This document shows, one piece after another, positions 1 through 6,270 of a DNA stretch of 8,603 nt. The position numbers and the translations under genes were made by a program. The stretch is from contig CAZMUD010000046.1 of NCBI GenBank assembly GCA_964569715.1, forward strand, positions 1-8,603, given 5' to 3'. Each line of letters opens with the position of its first letter. Position 1 is the stretch's first letter. The DNA comes from CAZMUD01 sp964569715 (lineage in GTDB: Bacteria > Chloroflexota > Dehalococcoidia > Dehalococcoidales > UBA2162). Under the pieces are notes generated by a model, which saw only the letters and a program-made list of their open reading frames with translations, was not told the DNA's origin and made no database searches.

Positions 1-365
1 AAATAATCGCTGGACAGGATAACATTAGGCACCCAGAAGGTCGGCACCGCTAAGGGCTTGGGTAGAGGGTTATCTACCTCCACCCAGATACAATCCTTTA
101 CATCCAGCATCAATACCCTCGGAAAATCGTAACCTAATGCCTGATATATCGGGTAAACTGAGCCCCCTCCAGCGGTGCCCCCAAGCAGAAGAATTTCGGC
201 ATCACCAACCTGCCTGATGCCCCGCACTATCGTTGACAAAATATCCCGGCTGGTAGTTACTGGATATGATACTGGATATAATGCGCTGGGTTTAATCAAA
301 ACGCGTCGCGCCCGAGATACTACCGATGGTGCTCTGAAAACAAACTCCGAAGCTTCAAATATCAA
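1..365 (-). CDS. DUF362-family protein, N-terminal part (truncated by window edge)
   Basis: I translated this reading frame by hand; it stays open from a TTG at 365-363 to the window edge, about 121 codons. The N-terminal third contains RRVLIKPSALYP followed by a TTSRD segment and a GGTAGGGSVYP glycine-rich stretch. It then continues as QALGYDFPRVLMLDVKDC. The IKP..., TTS and glycine-rich order is what I associate with DUF362 proteins, a family of uncertain biochemistry often found in anaerobes; some members carry ferredoxin-like cysteine clusters further on, which would lie outside the window. The start is chosen because an in-frame TAG lies at 371-369, a GGAGGAG site sits six bases upstream of the TTG, and no ATG occurs for most of the visible frame. 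It follows the UPF0173 gene by 34 bases and probably shares its transcript. The family call is from pattern memory; the function is unknown. Confidence 0.7.
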   Translation of the reverse strand, partial: MIFEASEFVFRAPSVVSRARRVLIKPSALYPVSYPVTTSRDILSTIVRGIRQVGDAEILLLGGTAGGGSVYPIYQALGYDFPRVLMLDVKDCIWVEVDNPLPKPLAVPTFWVPNVILSSDY

Positions 366-371
366 GTCCTA

Positions 372-378
372 CTCCTCC
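372..378 (-). promoter_or_regulatory. Ribosome binding site for the TTG-started DUF362 gene
   Basis: GGAGGAG on the minus strand lies six bases before TTG at 365-363. An in-frame stop overlaps the spacer, so no longer form of the protein is possible. This decides the TTG start. Confidence 0.65.
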
Positions 379-399
379 ATCCAATCTGCCATCGTCACT

Positions 400-1047
400 C
401 TATAGTGCTGGTTTCAAAACTATAATCTGAGTGGTGTCTGGAAGTTCTCCCGGTTTGAACTCTACCTCGCTGGCATCCAGTTTGCTTACGCCGGTTTTGC
501 CCTGAAGGAATTCGTCCACGCCTGCTATCGGAAAAACACACCTTTCGTTTTTATAGTGCATAGGTATAACTACCTTGGGTGTCAGCTTACTACAAACCTC
601 GGTGGCAACATTGGCATCAATGGTAAAAAAGCCACCCACCGGAATGAGTAATATATCTACTTTACCCAATTCAGTAACTTCTTTATCACCAAGCTGGTGA
701 CCCAGGTCACCGAGGTGACAGACTCTCATTCCATCAACTTCAAAGCAGAATATGATATTATTACCCCTTTCCTTCCCACCAGCACTATCATGATAGGTAG
801 GGATACCGTTAAACTTTATCCCCTTAAGCTCTACTGGGGCCACTTCTTTAACTACTTCCGGATTGCCCCCGACCGCAGCTACATTATTATGGTCACCATG
901 TTCGTGGCTCACGGTAACAACGTCAGCCGACTCTTTTATCTCACCATAGCTCAAGCCGCCACCGGTTACATAGGGGTCAGTGATTATCTTTGTTCCGGCG
1001 TCTGAGGTAATCAGAAAAGATGCGTGTCCTAACCATTTAATTTTCAT
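400..1047 (-). CDS. UPF0173-type metal-dependent hydrolase, metallo-beta-lactamase fold
   Basis: This 215-residue cytosolic protein has the compact metallo-beta-lactamase fold of the UPF0173/UlaG-like group. No signal peptide or membrane segment is visible. The N terminus MKIKWLGHASFLI is typical of the group. The metal-binding signature SHEHGDHNN gives H48, H50, D52 and H53. Further ligand candidates are H111, D114 and H117 in HLGDLGH and H164 in IPMHYK; the IPVGG motif around 136-139 is also characteristic. The length is slightly below the 220-230 residues common in the group. The substrate is not known for most members; the best-studied relatives are lactonases such as UlaG. The ATG start has an AAGGAGG site nine bases upstream (1057-1063). 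It follows pepA by 21 bases and precedes the DUF362 gene by 34, so it is likely co-transcribed with both. Confidence 0.9.
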   Translation of the reverse strand: MKIKWLGHASFLITSDAGTKIITDPYVTGGGLSYGEIKESADVVTVSHEHGDHNNVAAVGGNPEVVKEVAPVELKGIKFNGIPTYHDSAGGKERGNNIIFCFEVDGMRVCHLGDLGHQLGDKEVTELGKVDILLIPVGGFFTIDANVATEVCSKLTPKVVIPMHYKNERCVFPIAGVDEFLQGKTGVSKLDASEVEFKPGELPDTTQIIVLKPAL

Positions 1048-1068
1048 AACCTAAAACCTCCTTCCCTA

Positions 1069-2568
1069 TTATTTAGCCAGAGAAAGGACAAGATACACCA
1101 GGGTGCGAACCGGCACCCCGGTAGCCCCTTTAACCAAGAAGTTCCGCTCCTTGTCACTCATACTAGTGCCGGCAATATCCAGATGAACCCAGGGGGTATC
1201 ATCGACAAACTCAGCTAGAAACTGAGCAGCGGTGATAGCGCCTCCATATCTGCCGCCAGTGTTCTTTATGTCAGCTACATCACTCTTGTTTTGCTCCTTA
1301 TACTCTTCAAACATTGGCATCTGCCAAATAAGCTCCCCGGCTTCAGCACCAGCCGCAATTACCTTATCTACCAGCTCCTGGTTATTGCCAAAAGCGCCGG
1401 TGCATACATCGCCCAGTGCTACCATGCAAGCTCCGGTTAGGGTAGCCACATCAACTATAAGTTTGGCTCCATTTTTGTTAGCGTAGCCCAAAGCATCAGC
1501 TAAAATAAGCCGCCCCTCGGCATCGGTTGAGATAATCTCAATAGTCTTACCACTTATTGCCGTTAGAATATCACCCGGCTTCAGGGCACTACCACCAGGC
1601 AGGTTTTCAGTGGCAGGAATGAGAGCCATAACATTAACCTTGGGCTTAAGCTGAGCAACGGCACTTATCGCCGCCATTACTGCAGCACCCCCCGCCATGT
1701 CCCCCTTCATCTCCCCCATCTTCTCGGACGGCTTTATAGAAATGCCTCCAGAGTCAAAGGTTATCCCCTTACCAATTAAGGCCATATCAGTTGTCTTAGA
1801 GTCACCCCCCTTATAATGGAGAACAATAAACTTAGGCGTTTGCTGACTCCCCTGAGCTACACCCAACAGCGCTCCCATCCCCAACTCCTGTATCTGCTCC
1901 CGGTCAAGAACAGTCAGTTCAAGTCCATAAGTCTCAGCCAGCTTGGCTGCTATCTCAGCCATATGACTGGGCGTCATATAGTTGGCTGGCTCATTGACCA
2001 TATCGCGAGCCAGATTTGTTGCCTCAGCCAGAATTTTACCTTTATGGCAGCCCTGTTCTAAACTGGGGATTTTACTTTTATCGGCGTCGACTATGGTAAG
2101 CTGCTTAATCTCACCATGCTCAGGTTCCTTGGTTAGATGCTTGCGAAATGAGTAGACACCGAGCAGAGCACCCTCGGTTATTGCTTGAGCAGCACCCTCC
2201 ATAGTTATTCCGGCTATCCCTGCTCCCTGAGCAATAGTGGCAATACTAGCCACACCCTTCTGCCGCAAGAGCCGGCAGGTCTCAGCCACTGTCCCCCGCA
2301 CCTTGCCCTGAGAGAGCTCCTGTTGCTTACCCAGGCCGGCAACTACCACCCTGGTTGCTGGAAGCTTGCCCAGGCTATGAATAATAGTAACCTGATTAAG
2401 TTTACCCTTAATCTCACCCTGGCTAATAAGCTGAGAAATAGCCCCGCCCAGAGCCTCATCTAAAGTAGCCGTATCACCCTCTGGGCGTTCCATGCCCTCA
2501 AAAAAGTTCACCACAATAGCGTCAGTTTCAATCCTGGCAATATCACCGGCTATAGCCTTAATCTCCAC
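1069..2568 (-). CDS. pepA: Leucyl aminopeptidase (M17 family, cytosol aminopeptidase)
   Basis: This is a 499-residue M17 dinuclear-metal aminopeptidase that removes N-terminal residues from peptides in the cytosol, normally as a hexamer. The N-terminal macro-like domain covers roughly residues 1-165 and the catalytic domain the rest. The metal ligands expected from E. coli PepA are all present: K267 and D272 in GKGITFDSGG, D290 in MKGDMAGG, and D349 and E351 in the family signature STDAEGRL. The catalytic K279 and R353 are also there, so the enzyme should be active. The length is normal for the family. The start is GTG at 2568-2566, with AAGGAGG five bases upstream. It lies 26 bases after the oxidoreductase gene and 21 before the hydrolase, inside one tight gene string. 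Some M17 proteins have secondary DNA-binding or dipeptidase roles, so the in vivo role is less sure than the family. Confidence 0.96.
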   Translation of the reverse strand: MEIKAIAGDIARIETDAIVVNFFEGMERPEGDTATLDEALGGAISQLISQGEIKGKLNQVTIIHSLGKLPATRVVVAGLGKQQELSQGKVRGTVAETCRLLRQKGVASIATIAQGAGIAGITMEGAAQAITEGALLGVYSFRKHLTKEPEHGEIKQLTIVDADKSKIPSLEQGCHKGKILAEATNLARDMVNEPANYMTPSHMAEIAAKLAETYGLELTVLDREQIQELGMGALLGVAQGSQQTPKFIVLHYKGGDSKTTDMALIGKGITFDSGGISIKPSEKMGEMKGDMAGGAAVMAAISAVAQLKPKVNVMALIPATENLPGGSALKPGDILTAISGKTIEIISTDAEGRLILADALGYANKNGAKLIVDVATLTGACMVALGDVCTGAFGNNQELVDKVIAAGAEAGELIWQMPMFEEYKEQNKSDVADIKNTGGRYGGAITAAQFLAEFVDDTPWVHLDIAGTSMSDKERNFLVKGATGVPVRTLVYLVLSLAK

Positions 2569-2573
2569 TTTAG

Positions 2574-2580
2574 CCTCCTT
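2574..2580 (-). promoter_or_regulatory. Ribosome binding site for pepA (GTG start)
   Basis: AAGGAGG lies five bases before the GTG at 2568-2566. It supports a GTG start that gives the normal M17 N terminus MEIKAIAGDI. Confidence 0.7.
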
Positions 2581-2594
2581 TCACCCTTTTTAAA

Positions 2595-4460
2595 CTATAC
2601 TTCGGCTACCCATTCAATACCCAGCTCCTGCAACTTTGCCAAAGTAGGTGCTCCGCTTACCTTATCCCAACCTACCATTGCATAATAGGTATCTATAGCC
2701 TGTTTCAATTCCCCCTCGTCGATGCTAACCCCCTCTAAGGGACCAGAGGTAAAGGGGGAAAAGAACCGGCGTGGTAAATAATCATCACTTCCGGTCATCC
2801 CCTCCCGGATATTAAAGGCACGAGCCATATTAATGCACCGCTCACCGACCTTCATTAACTCCCACACAGTGGTATTCCAACCGGTGATACCCCTTACCAG
2901 GTCAACCATTTGACCAGGGGCTAACGGAACAAAGATGCAAAACACCAGGCAATTAAGCGTATGCTGCCAAAGGCTACCATAAACAAGCATCCTGACTTTG
3001 GCTGCACTCAGCTCCTGACAGGGTAATGGCTCAAATATACCCAGAGCTTTGAATGCGCCTGATATCCGTCGCGTATACAGACTATCGTGAATATTATGGC
3101 AATGGTCAGCACCAGTGGGTGAGATGGTATAACCTACCCCCAAACCCGGCTTATAGCGCGGCTCGTGCATTGGCACCTCCTGCCCCTTAACCTGTATGGC
3201 AAAATTCTCAGCACCGTTGCCAAAGGCTGAGGCAGCCCGGGCAGTACCATCAGCCAAGATATTACCAATGCCTTCCCTCCTGGCAACCATTTCTACGAGT
3301 TGCACCATTACCTCAGCATTACCGAAATTGAGCTTTAACCCGCCAGTATCCTTCTCGGTCAGGATACCCTGCTCAAAACACTCCATGGCAAAAGCTATAC
3401 TAACTCCGGTAGATATAGTATCTAACCCGTAAGCGTTGCACAGCGCATTGCCCTTAATGATTGCCTCCAGATTATCAATACCACAGTTTGAACCTAACGA
3501 GGCTAGGGTTTCATATTCAGGACCACCGTAGGTGGGGTCAACATTATACGGCTCCCCGACAGCTACCTCAGGCTTGCAACGAATGGGGCAGGCATAGCAC
3601 CCCCTCCTCCCCACCAAAACGTTTTCATTTATTGTCTGACCGGAGATTTTCTCGGCTCCCTCAAATACACCCTGCTGAAAGTTCCGCGTGGGCAGACCCC
3701 CAGCTGTATTTAAAGCCATAAGCCCACCGGCAGTGCCATACTGGCTCATAGAAACAGCAGACCGGTTAGTTTTAAGCCAATCTCTAATCTGCCTGGCCAG
3801 AGAGTTAATTGCTTTTTCATCTGCTAATGCCACCTTTTGATGTCCCCTAACAGCAATAGCCTTTAGCTTCTTGGACCCCATCACCGCTCCCATACCGGTA
3901 CGACCAGCAGAGTGTGACAGGTCATTAATTACGCAGGCGTAGCGAACCTGGTTTTCACCGGCTACGCCTATCTGGGCAACACGAATCGCCCTATCGCCTA
4001 ATTCCTTTTGGATAAGCTTTTCGCACTCGGCAGTAGTTTTACCCCAGAGGTGCCTGGCATCTTTTATCTCTACTTTGCCATCCTCAATCCAAAGATATAC
4101 CGGATTTTCTGATTTGCCCTCGATAATTATAGCGTCATAGCCAGCATGCTTGAGTTCAGCCCCCCAGTAGCCCCCAACCTCAGCATCACCATAGCCATTG
4201 GTCAGCGGCGACTTGGCACCGACACTGTTCCGGCCGCTACCGGCTACTGGGACTCCGGTGAGTGCCCCGGTAGCAAAAATCAATTTATTTCCCGGGCCAA
4301 GCGCATCCTCGCCACCACTTAGCTCCCGAAGGAGGAAATAGCTTACAAACCCCCTACCCCCAATATAGCACCGATAAAAGTTATCATCAGGTTCATCTAC
4401 TGATATGGCACGGCGAGATAAATCAACCCGTAGTATCTTCCCGTTATACCCGTCAGGCAC
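2595..4460 (-). CDS. Aldehyde:ferredoxin oxidoreductase family protein (tungsten enzyme)
   Basis: This 621-residue protein belongs to the AOR family: oxygen-sensitive enzymes with a bis-pterin tungsten cofactor and one [4Fe-4S] cluster that oxidise aldehydes to acids with ferredoxin. The N-terminal domain begins with GYNGKILRVDLS and contains YIGGRGF and the PVAGSGRNSVGAKSP segment that contact the cofactor in this family. Cluster ligands appear as C288, C291 and C295 (CYACPIRC), with C508 in LVFCIF as the distant fourth. The GPEYET motif lies at 313-318 and GADH at 450-453, near the known active-site Glu and His regions. The length matches the family. No signal peptide is seen, so it is probably cytosolic. 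The substrate cannot be read from sequence; other AOR-family members use formaldehyde, glyceraldehyde-3-phosphate or aromatic acyl groups. The GTG start has AGGAGG eight bases upstream. No dedicated ferredoxin gene is in the window. Confidence 0.94.
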   Translation of the reverse strand: MPDGYNGKILRVDLSRRAISVDEPDDNFYRCYIGGRGFVSYFLLRELSGGEDALGPGNKLIFATGALTGVPVAGSGRNSVGAKSPLTNGYGDAEVGGYWGAELKHAGYDAIIIEGKSENPVYLWIEDGKVEIKDARHLWGKTTAECEKLIQKELGDRAIRVAQIGVAGENQVRYACVINDLSHSAGRTGMGAVMGSKKLKAIAVRGHQKVALADEKAINSLARQIRDWLKTNRSAVSMSQYGTAGGLMALNTAGGLPTRNFQQGVFEGAEKISGQTINENVLVGRRGCYACPIRCKPEVAVGEPYNVDPTYGGPEYETLASLGSNCGIDNLEAIIKGNALCNAYGLDTISTGVSIAFAMECFEQGILTEKDTGGLKLNFGNAEVMVQLVEMVARREGIGNILADGTARAASAFGNGAENFAIQVKGQEVPMHEPRYKPGLGVGYTISPTGADHCHNIHDSLYTRRISGAFKALGIFEPLPCQELSAAKVRMLVYGSLWQHTLNCLVFCIFVPLAPGQMVDLVRGITGWNTTVWELMKVGERCINMARAFNIREGMTGSDDYLPRRFFSPFTSGPLEGVSIDEGELKQAIDTYYAMVGWDKVSGAPTLAKLQELGIEWVAEV

Positions 4461-4468
4461 TTTATCAA

Positions 4469-4474
4469 CCTCCT
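4469..4474 (-). promoter_or_regulatory. Ribosome binding site for the AOR gene (GTG start)
   Basis: AGGAGG lies eight bases before GTG at 4460-4458. The resulting N terminus leads directly into the conserved GYNGKILRVDL block, so the start is well supported. Confidence 0.7.
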
Positions 4475-4516
4475 ACAAGCTCTAATTTCGTGTAAATAAA
4501 AGTCCGGTGATAAACT

Positions 4517-4663
4517 CTAGTGCATCACCTCCTTCACAATTTTGTCCAGAACCGGGGTAATATCCCGAGACGTATCCACAGCATAGTGCTTACGGCTGAT
4601 TTTCTGAGTCGCAAACTTCATCCGCTGGTATATTGCCCAGTTGGCATCCGATTTACCCCCCCC
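4517..4663 (-). pseudogene. Displaced C-terminal tail of the P-loop kinase (out of frame)
   Basis: Directly after the run of eight G (4663-4656, minus strand), the -1 frame continues the kinase fold. It reads KSDANWAIYQRMKFATQ and then on through a HYAVDTSRDI segment to KEVMH and a TAG at 4519-4517. The SDA-(D/N)-W-x-x-Y-x-x-M pattern followed by a VDTS block is the usual C terminus of the COG0645-type kinases. Adding one G, or removing two, fuses this tail to the upstream ORF and gives an uninterrupted protein of 194 or 193 residues. As read, the ribosome instead terminates at 4618. It is listed separately so the lost tail is not missed; it has no convincing start of its own. Confidence 0.75.
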
Positions 4664-5100
4664 GGATTTTCCAGACGACCCTCAAGTCGCTCACGCACCA
4701 CCTGAGGTGGCGCCTCAACACGCACCAGGGTCAACTTGACATCCAAATGGTCGGCAATACTATAAAGATATTCACGATGCGGCTCTGATAGATTGGTCGC
4801 ATCTAAAATAAGGGGGACTCCCCTTTTAAGTAATTTCTCAATGAGAAGATGAACAGCCTGAAAAAGACGTGAACTCTCCTTCGAGCTATAGCTTGGTGAT
4901 GAGAAAAGAACCTTACGTAAGGCATCACTTTCCAGAATAACAAACGGTAGCCTCTCAGCTAATTTACCACAGAAGTAAGACTTTCCTGTGCCAGGCAAGC
5001 CACTGACAGCAATAAAGGCAGGCTTAACTACCGGCTCAGGAAGTTGCCCCAAGCTCTCAGCCAGTCGCTCCACATCAGCAGCAAGCTGGGTATGTTCCAT
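4618..5100 (-). CDS. P-loop kinase, COG0645/AAA_33 type, frameshifted near its C terminus
   Basis: This is a small predicted ATP-dependent kinase of the polynucleotide-kinase or zeta-toxin-like superfamily; the substrate is unknown. The Walker A motif is GLPGTGKS at 34-41, followed by a lid-side ESDALRK segment at 57-63. The Walker B-like strand is VPLILDATNL with D100. An arginine-rich lid region RERLEGRLEN spans about 136-145. Up to residue 147 the protein matches the family, but the last 13 residues (VNRMPTGQYTSG region) do not. They arise because the reading frame shifts within eight consecutive G. The proper tail lies in the next frame, down to 4517. The ATG at 5100 has only a close-set GAGGG upstream, but a TATAAT box lies eight bases before it. 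The gene follows the DegV terminator and precedes AOR. It could be a real pseudogene, a sequence error, or a frameshifting gene. Confidence 0.8.
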   Translation of the reverse strand: MEHTQLAADVERLAESLGQLPEPVVKPAFIAVSGLPGTGKSYFCGKLAERLPFVILESDALRKVLFSSPSYSSKESSRLFQAVHLLIEKLLKRGVPLILDATNLSEPHREYLYSIADHLDVKLTLVRVEAPPQVVRERLEGRLENPGGVNRMPTGQYTSG

Positions 5101-5108
5101 ACCCTCTA

Positions 5109-5114
5109 ATTATA
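5109..5114 (-). promoter_or_regulatory. Candidate -10 box for the kinase-AOR-pepA unit
   Basis: A perfect TATAAT on the minus strand lies eight bases before the kinase ATG, in the gap right after the DegV terminator. No good -35 hexamer stands 16-18 bases upstream. If used, transcription would begin at or next to the ATG and give a leaderless or nearly leaderless message. The location fits a new transcription unit; the weak -35 lowers confidence. Confidence 0.45.
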
Positions 5115-5147
5115 GAATGTTTTTGCCCATTTCGCTAGACCCCTTGG

Positions 5148-5188
5148 AAAACTAAAATCCCCCTTCACCCTATCAAGGGGAAGGGGAT
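5148..5188 (-). terminator. Intrinsic terminator after degV
   Basis: On the minus strand, the arm ATCCCCTTCCCC (5188-5177) pairs with GGGTGAAGGGGGAT (5170-5157). There is one bulged G and one mismatch, around a six-base TTGATA loop. TTTTAGTTTT follows at 5157-5148. A GC-rich stem with a T-rich tail, placed 24 bases after the degV stop, is a good Rho-independent terminator. The plus strand lacks a T-run after the stem, so it works in the minus direction only. The pyrimidine/purine-rich sequence may also be a member of a dispersed intergenic repeat family. Confidence 0.7.
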
Positions 5189-5212
5189 AAAGGAGATGGG
5201 GCTACTAAGTCT

Positions 5213-6070
5213 CTAATCTCCGCTATAAAAAGCAAACCCCAATGTTCCTGTGCCAGTGGCATAGCCCATTACCGGGCTCATCTCAACAGCCCATAGCTCG
5301 ATACAATTGAATTCAGACGATATCCGCTCCTTCAGCTTTTCAGCTTCATCTGGGGCATAGGCATGCATCACGGCAACATGCACCGGGTTCTGTCTCACCT
5401 TATCCCTCATTGCCTCAAGCAGGCGATTTATACCTTGTTCCCTGTTTCTCGCTATTCCCTTAAAACGCACCAACCCAGAAGAGCTAGTAAGTATAGGTCT
5501 GATATTAAGAATAGAGCCTATCTGGGATGCCACTTTGGGTATGCGCCCTGTGCGGTAAACATGACGTATGGTATCCAGAAGTATAAGAAAGGTAACTTTG
5601 TCTCTCACTTCCTCAGCTACCTTAACCACCTGAGTTAAGTCCCTTCCGTTGGCTGCCGCCCGGGCTGCAGCCAAAGCAACAAAGCCTTCAGCAGCAGTAA
5701 CATTTTCAGAATCCAACACCTCTATAGAAGTCTCCGGAAGCTCAGTCTCGGCTTGTTCCTTGGCTACGCGAGCCATATTATACCCTGTGCTTAACTTGGA
5801 AGAAAGGGTGACACAAAAGATATTCTTCGCTTTTGTGCTTGCCTCACGATAGGCTTCTAGATAGTGCCCAGGTGATGATGGTGAAGTTTTAAAACTTTCG
5901 GGGTCCTGCATAAACAACTCATAAGCCTCAGATGGGGTCATATCAATCAAATCCCGGTAGACCTTGCCCTGAACTAAAAGCCTAATAGGCACAATTCCAA
6001 TCCCGTAACTCGCCACCAATTCTTTGGTCAGACAAGCTATACTATCAGTAACAATTGCTACCTTAACCAT
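5213..6070 (-). CDS. DegV-family lipid-binding protein
   Basis: This 285-residue protein has the normal length and layout of the DegV family. The best-known members (FakB) bind a fatty acid and present it to the kinase FakA; others are unassigned. The N terminus MVKVAIVTDS has the TDS motif at 8-10. The TSPSSPGHY block at 62-70 and the TLSSKLSTGY block at 88-97 supply the polar residues expected near the fatty-acid carboxylate. The YRTGRIP motif lies at 172-178 and NIRPIL at 189-194. The C-terminal block, usually G-x-H-x-G-P-G, reads GYATGTG (269-275), so the usual His is replaced by Ala. No FakA-like kinase is in the window. The ATG has AAGGGAG seven bases upstream. It is followed by a terminator and preceded by a remnant of a second degV. 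Binding of a lipid is a family inference. Confidence 0.92.
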   Translation of the reverse strand: MVKVAIVTDSIACLTKELVASYGIGIVPIRLLVQGKVYRDLIDMTPSEAYELFMQDPESFKTSPSSPGHYLEAYREASTKAKNIFCVTLSSKLSTGYNMARVAKEQAETELPETSIEVLDSENVTAAEGFVALAAARAAANGRDLTQVVKVAEEVRDKVTFLILLDTIRHVYRTGRIPKVASQIGSILNIRPILTSSSGLVRFKGIARNREQGINRLLEAMRDKVRQNPVHVAVMHAYAPDEAEKLKERISSEFNCIELWAVEMSPVMGYATGTGTLGFAFYSGD

Positions 6071-6117
6071 GAAATCTCTCCCTTCTTAAGTTGCCCGATA
6101 AAATCGGCAGCCGATTT

Positions 6118-6198
6118 CTACCCCCTGGCATCGGTGTAAAAGGCGATGGCTAGCACTCCGGTGCCAGTAGCATATATTACTATATCTTGCAAGCGGGG
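6118..6198 (-). pseudogene. C-terminal remnant of a second DegV-family gene
   Basis: In the gap between the ligase and degV, one minus-strand frame reads IVIYATGTGVLAIAFYT and ends DARG and a TAG at 6120-6118. This mirrors the C terminus of the neighbouring DegV, VMGYATGTGTLGFAFYS. Many codons are identical or differ only at the third base (GTA, TAT, ACT, GGC, GGA, TTT shared), so the remnant was under protein-level selection after it diverged. The frame is closed by TAA at 6201-6199, only 26 codons upstream of the stop, and no start is present, so the rest of the gene is gone. It looks like the leftover of a former tandem degV pair. It is too short for a database match to be certain, but the match to the neighbour is clear by eye. 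Confidence 0.7.
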
Positions 6199-6258
6199 TT
6201 AAACGTAGCATCAAATTGAATAAAGGGAGTTTTATTATAAGAGTCCCAAAGAGGCTAT

Positions 6259-6270
6259 TCCCTTCTTAAG
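6259..6270. repeat. 12-bp direct repeat, copy 2 (copy 1 at 6079-6090)
   Basis: TCCCTTCTTAAG (plus strand) occurs at 6259-6270 and again at 6079-6090, exactly 180 bases apart, on either side of the degV remnant. On the minus strand it reads CTTAAGAAGGGA. Copy 1 contains the ribosome binding site of degV; copy 2 overlaps the ligase stop codon. It may be the surviving ribosome binding site of the lost degV copy, or chance given the purine-rich composition. Confidence 0.5.

Noticed and set aside
369..392. Minus-strand mini-frame MADWMEE before the DUF362 start
   Set aside because: It has no ribosome binding site of its own and overlaps the site that serves the TTG start; a regulatory leader cannot be supported.
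697..1005. Plus-strand open frame of 102 codons inside the UPF0173 gene
   Set aside because: It is antisense to a gene with clear metal-binding motifs, has no family resemblance and no good ribosome binding site.
4517..4532. Strong AAGGAGGTGATG site at the end of the kinase tail followed by ATG CAC TAG
   Set aside because: It encodes the KEVMH end of the kinase tail in frame, and the mini-frame is only two codons long, so it is best explained as coding sequence.
6234..6239. TATAAT on the minus strand between the ligase and degV
   Set aside because: There is no -35-like hexamer at a suitable distance and no TGn extension; the stretch is AT-rich, so a chance match is likely.
6199..6258. Possible transposase or N-terminal degV relic upstream of the degV C-terminal scrap
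   Set aside because: Translating all minus-strand frames gave no convincing resemblance to either, so only the C-terminal relic is claimed.
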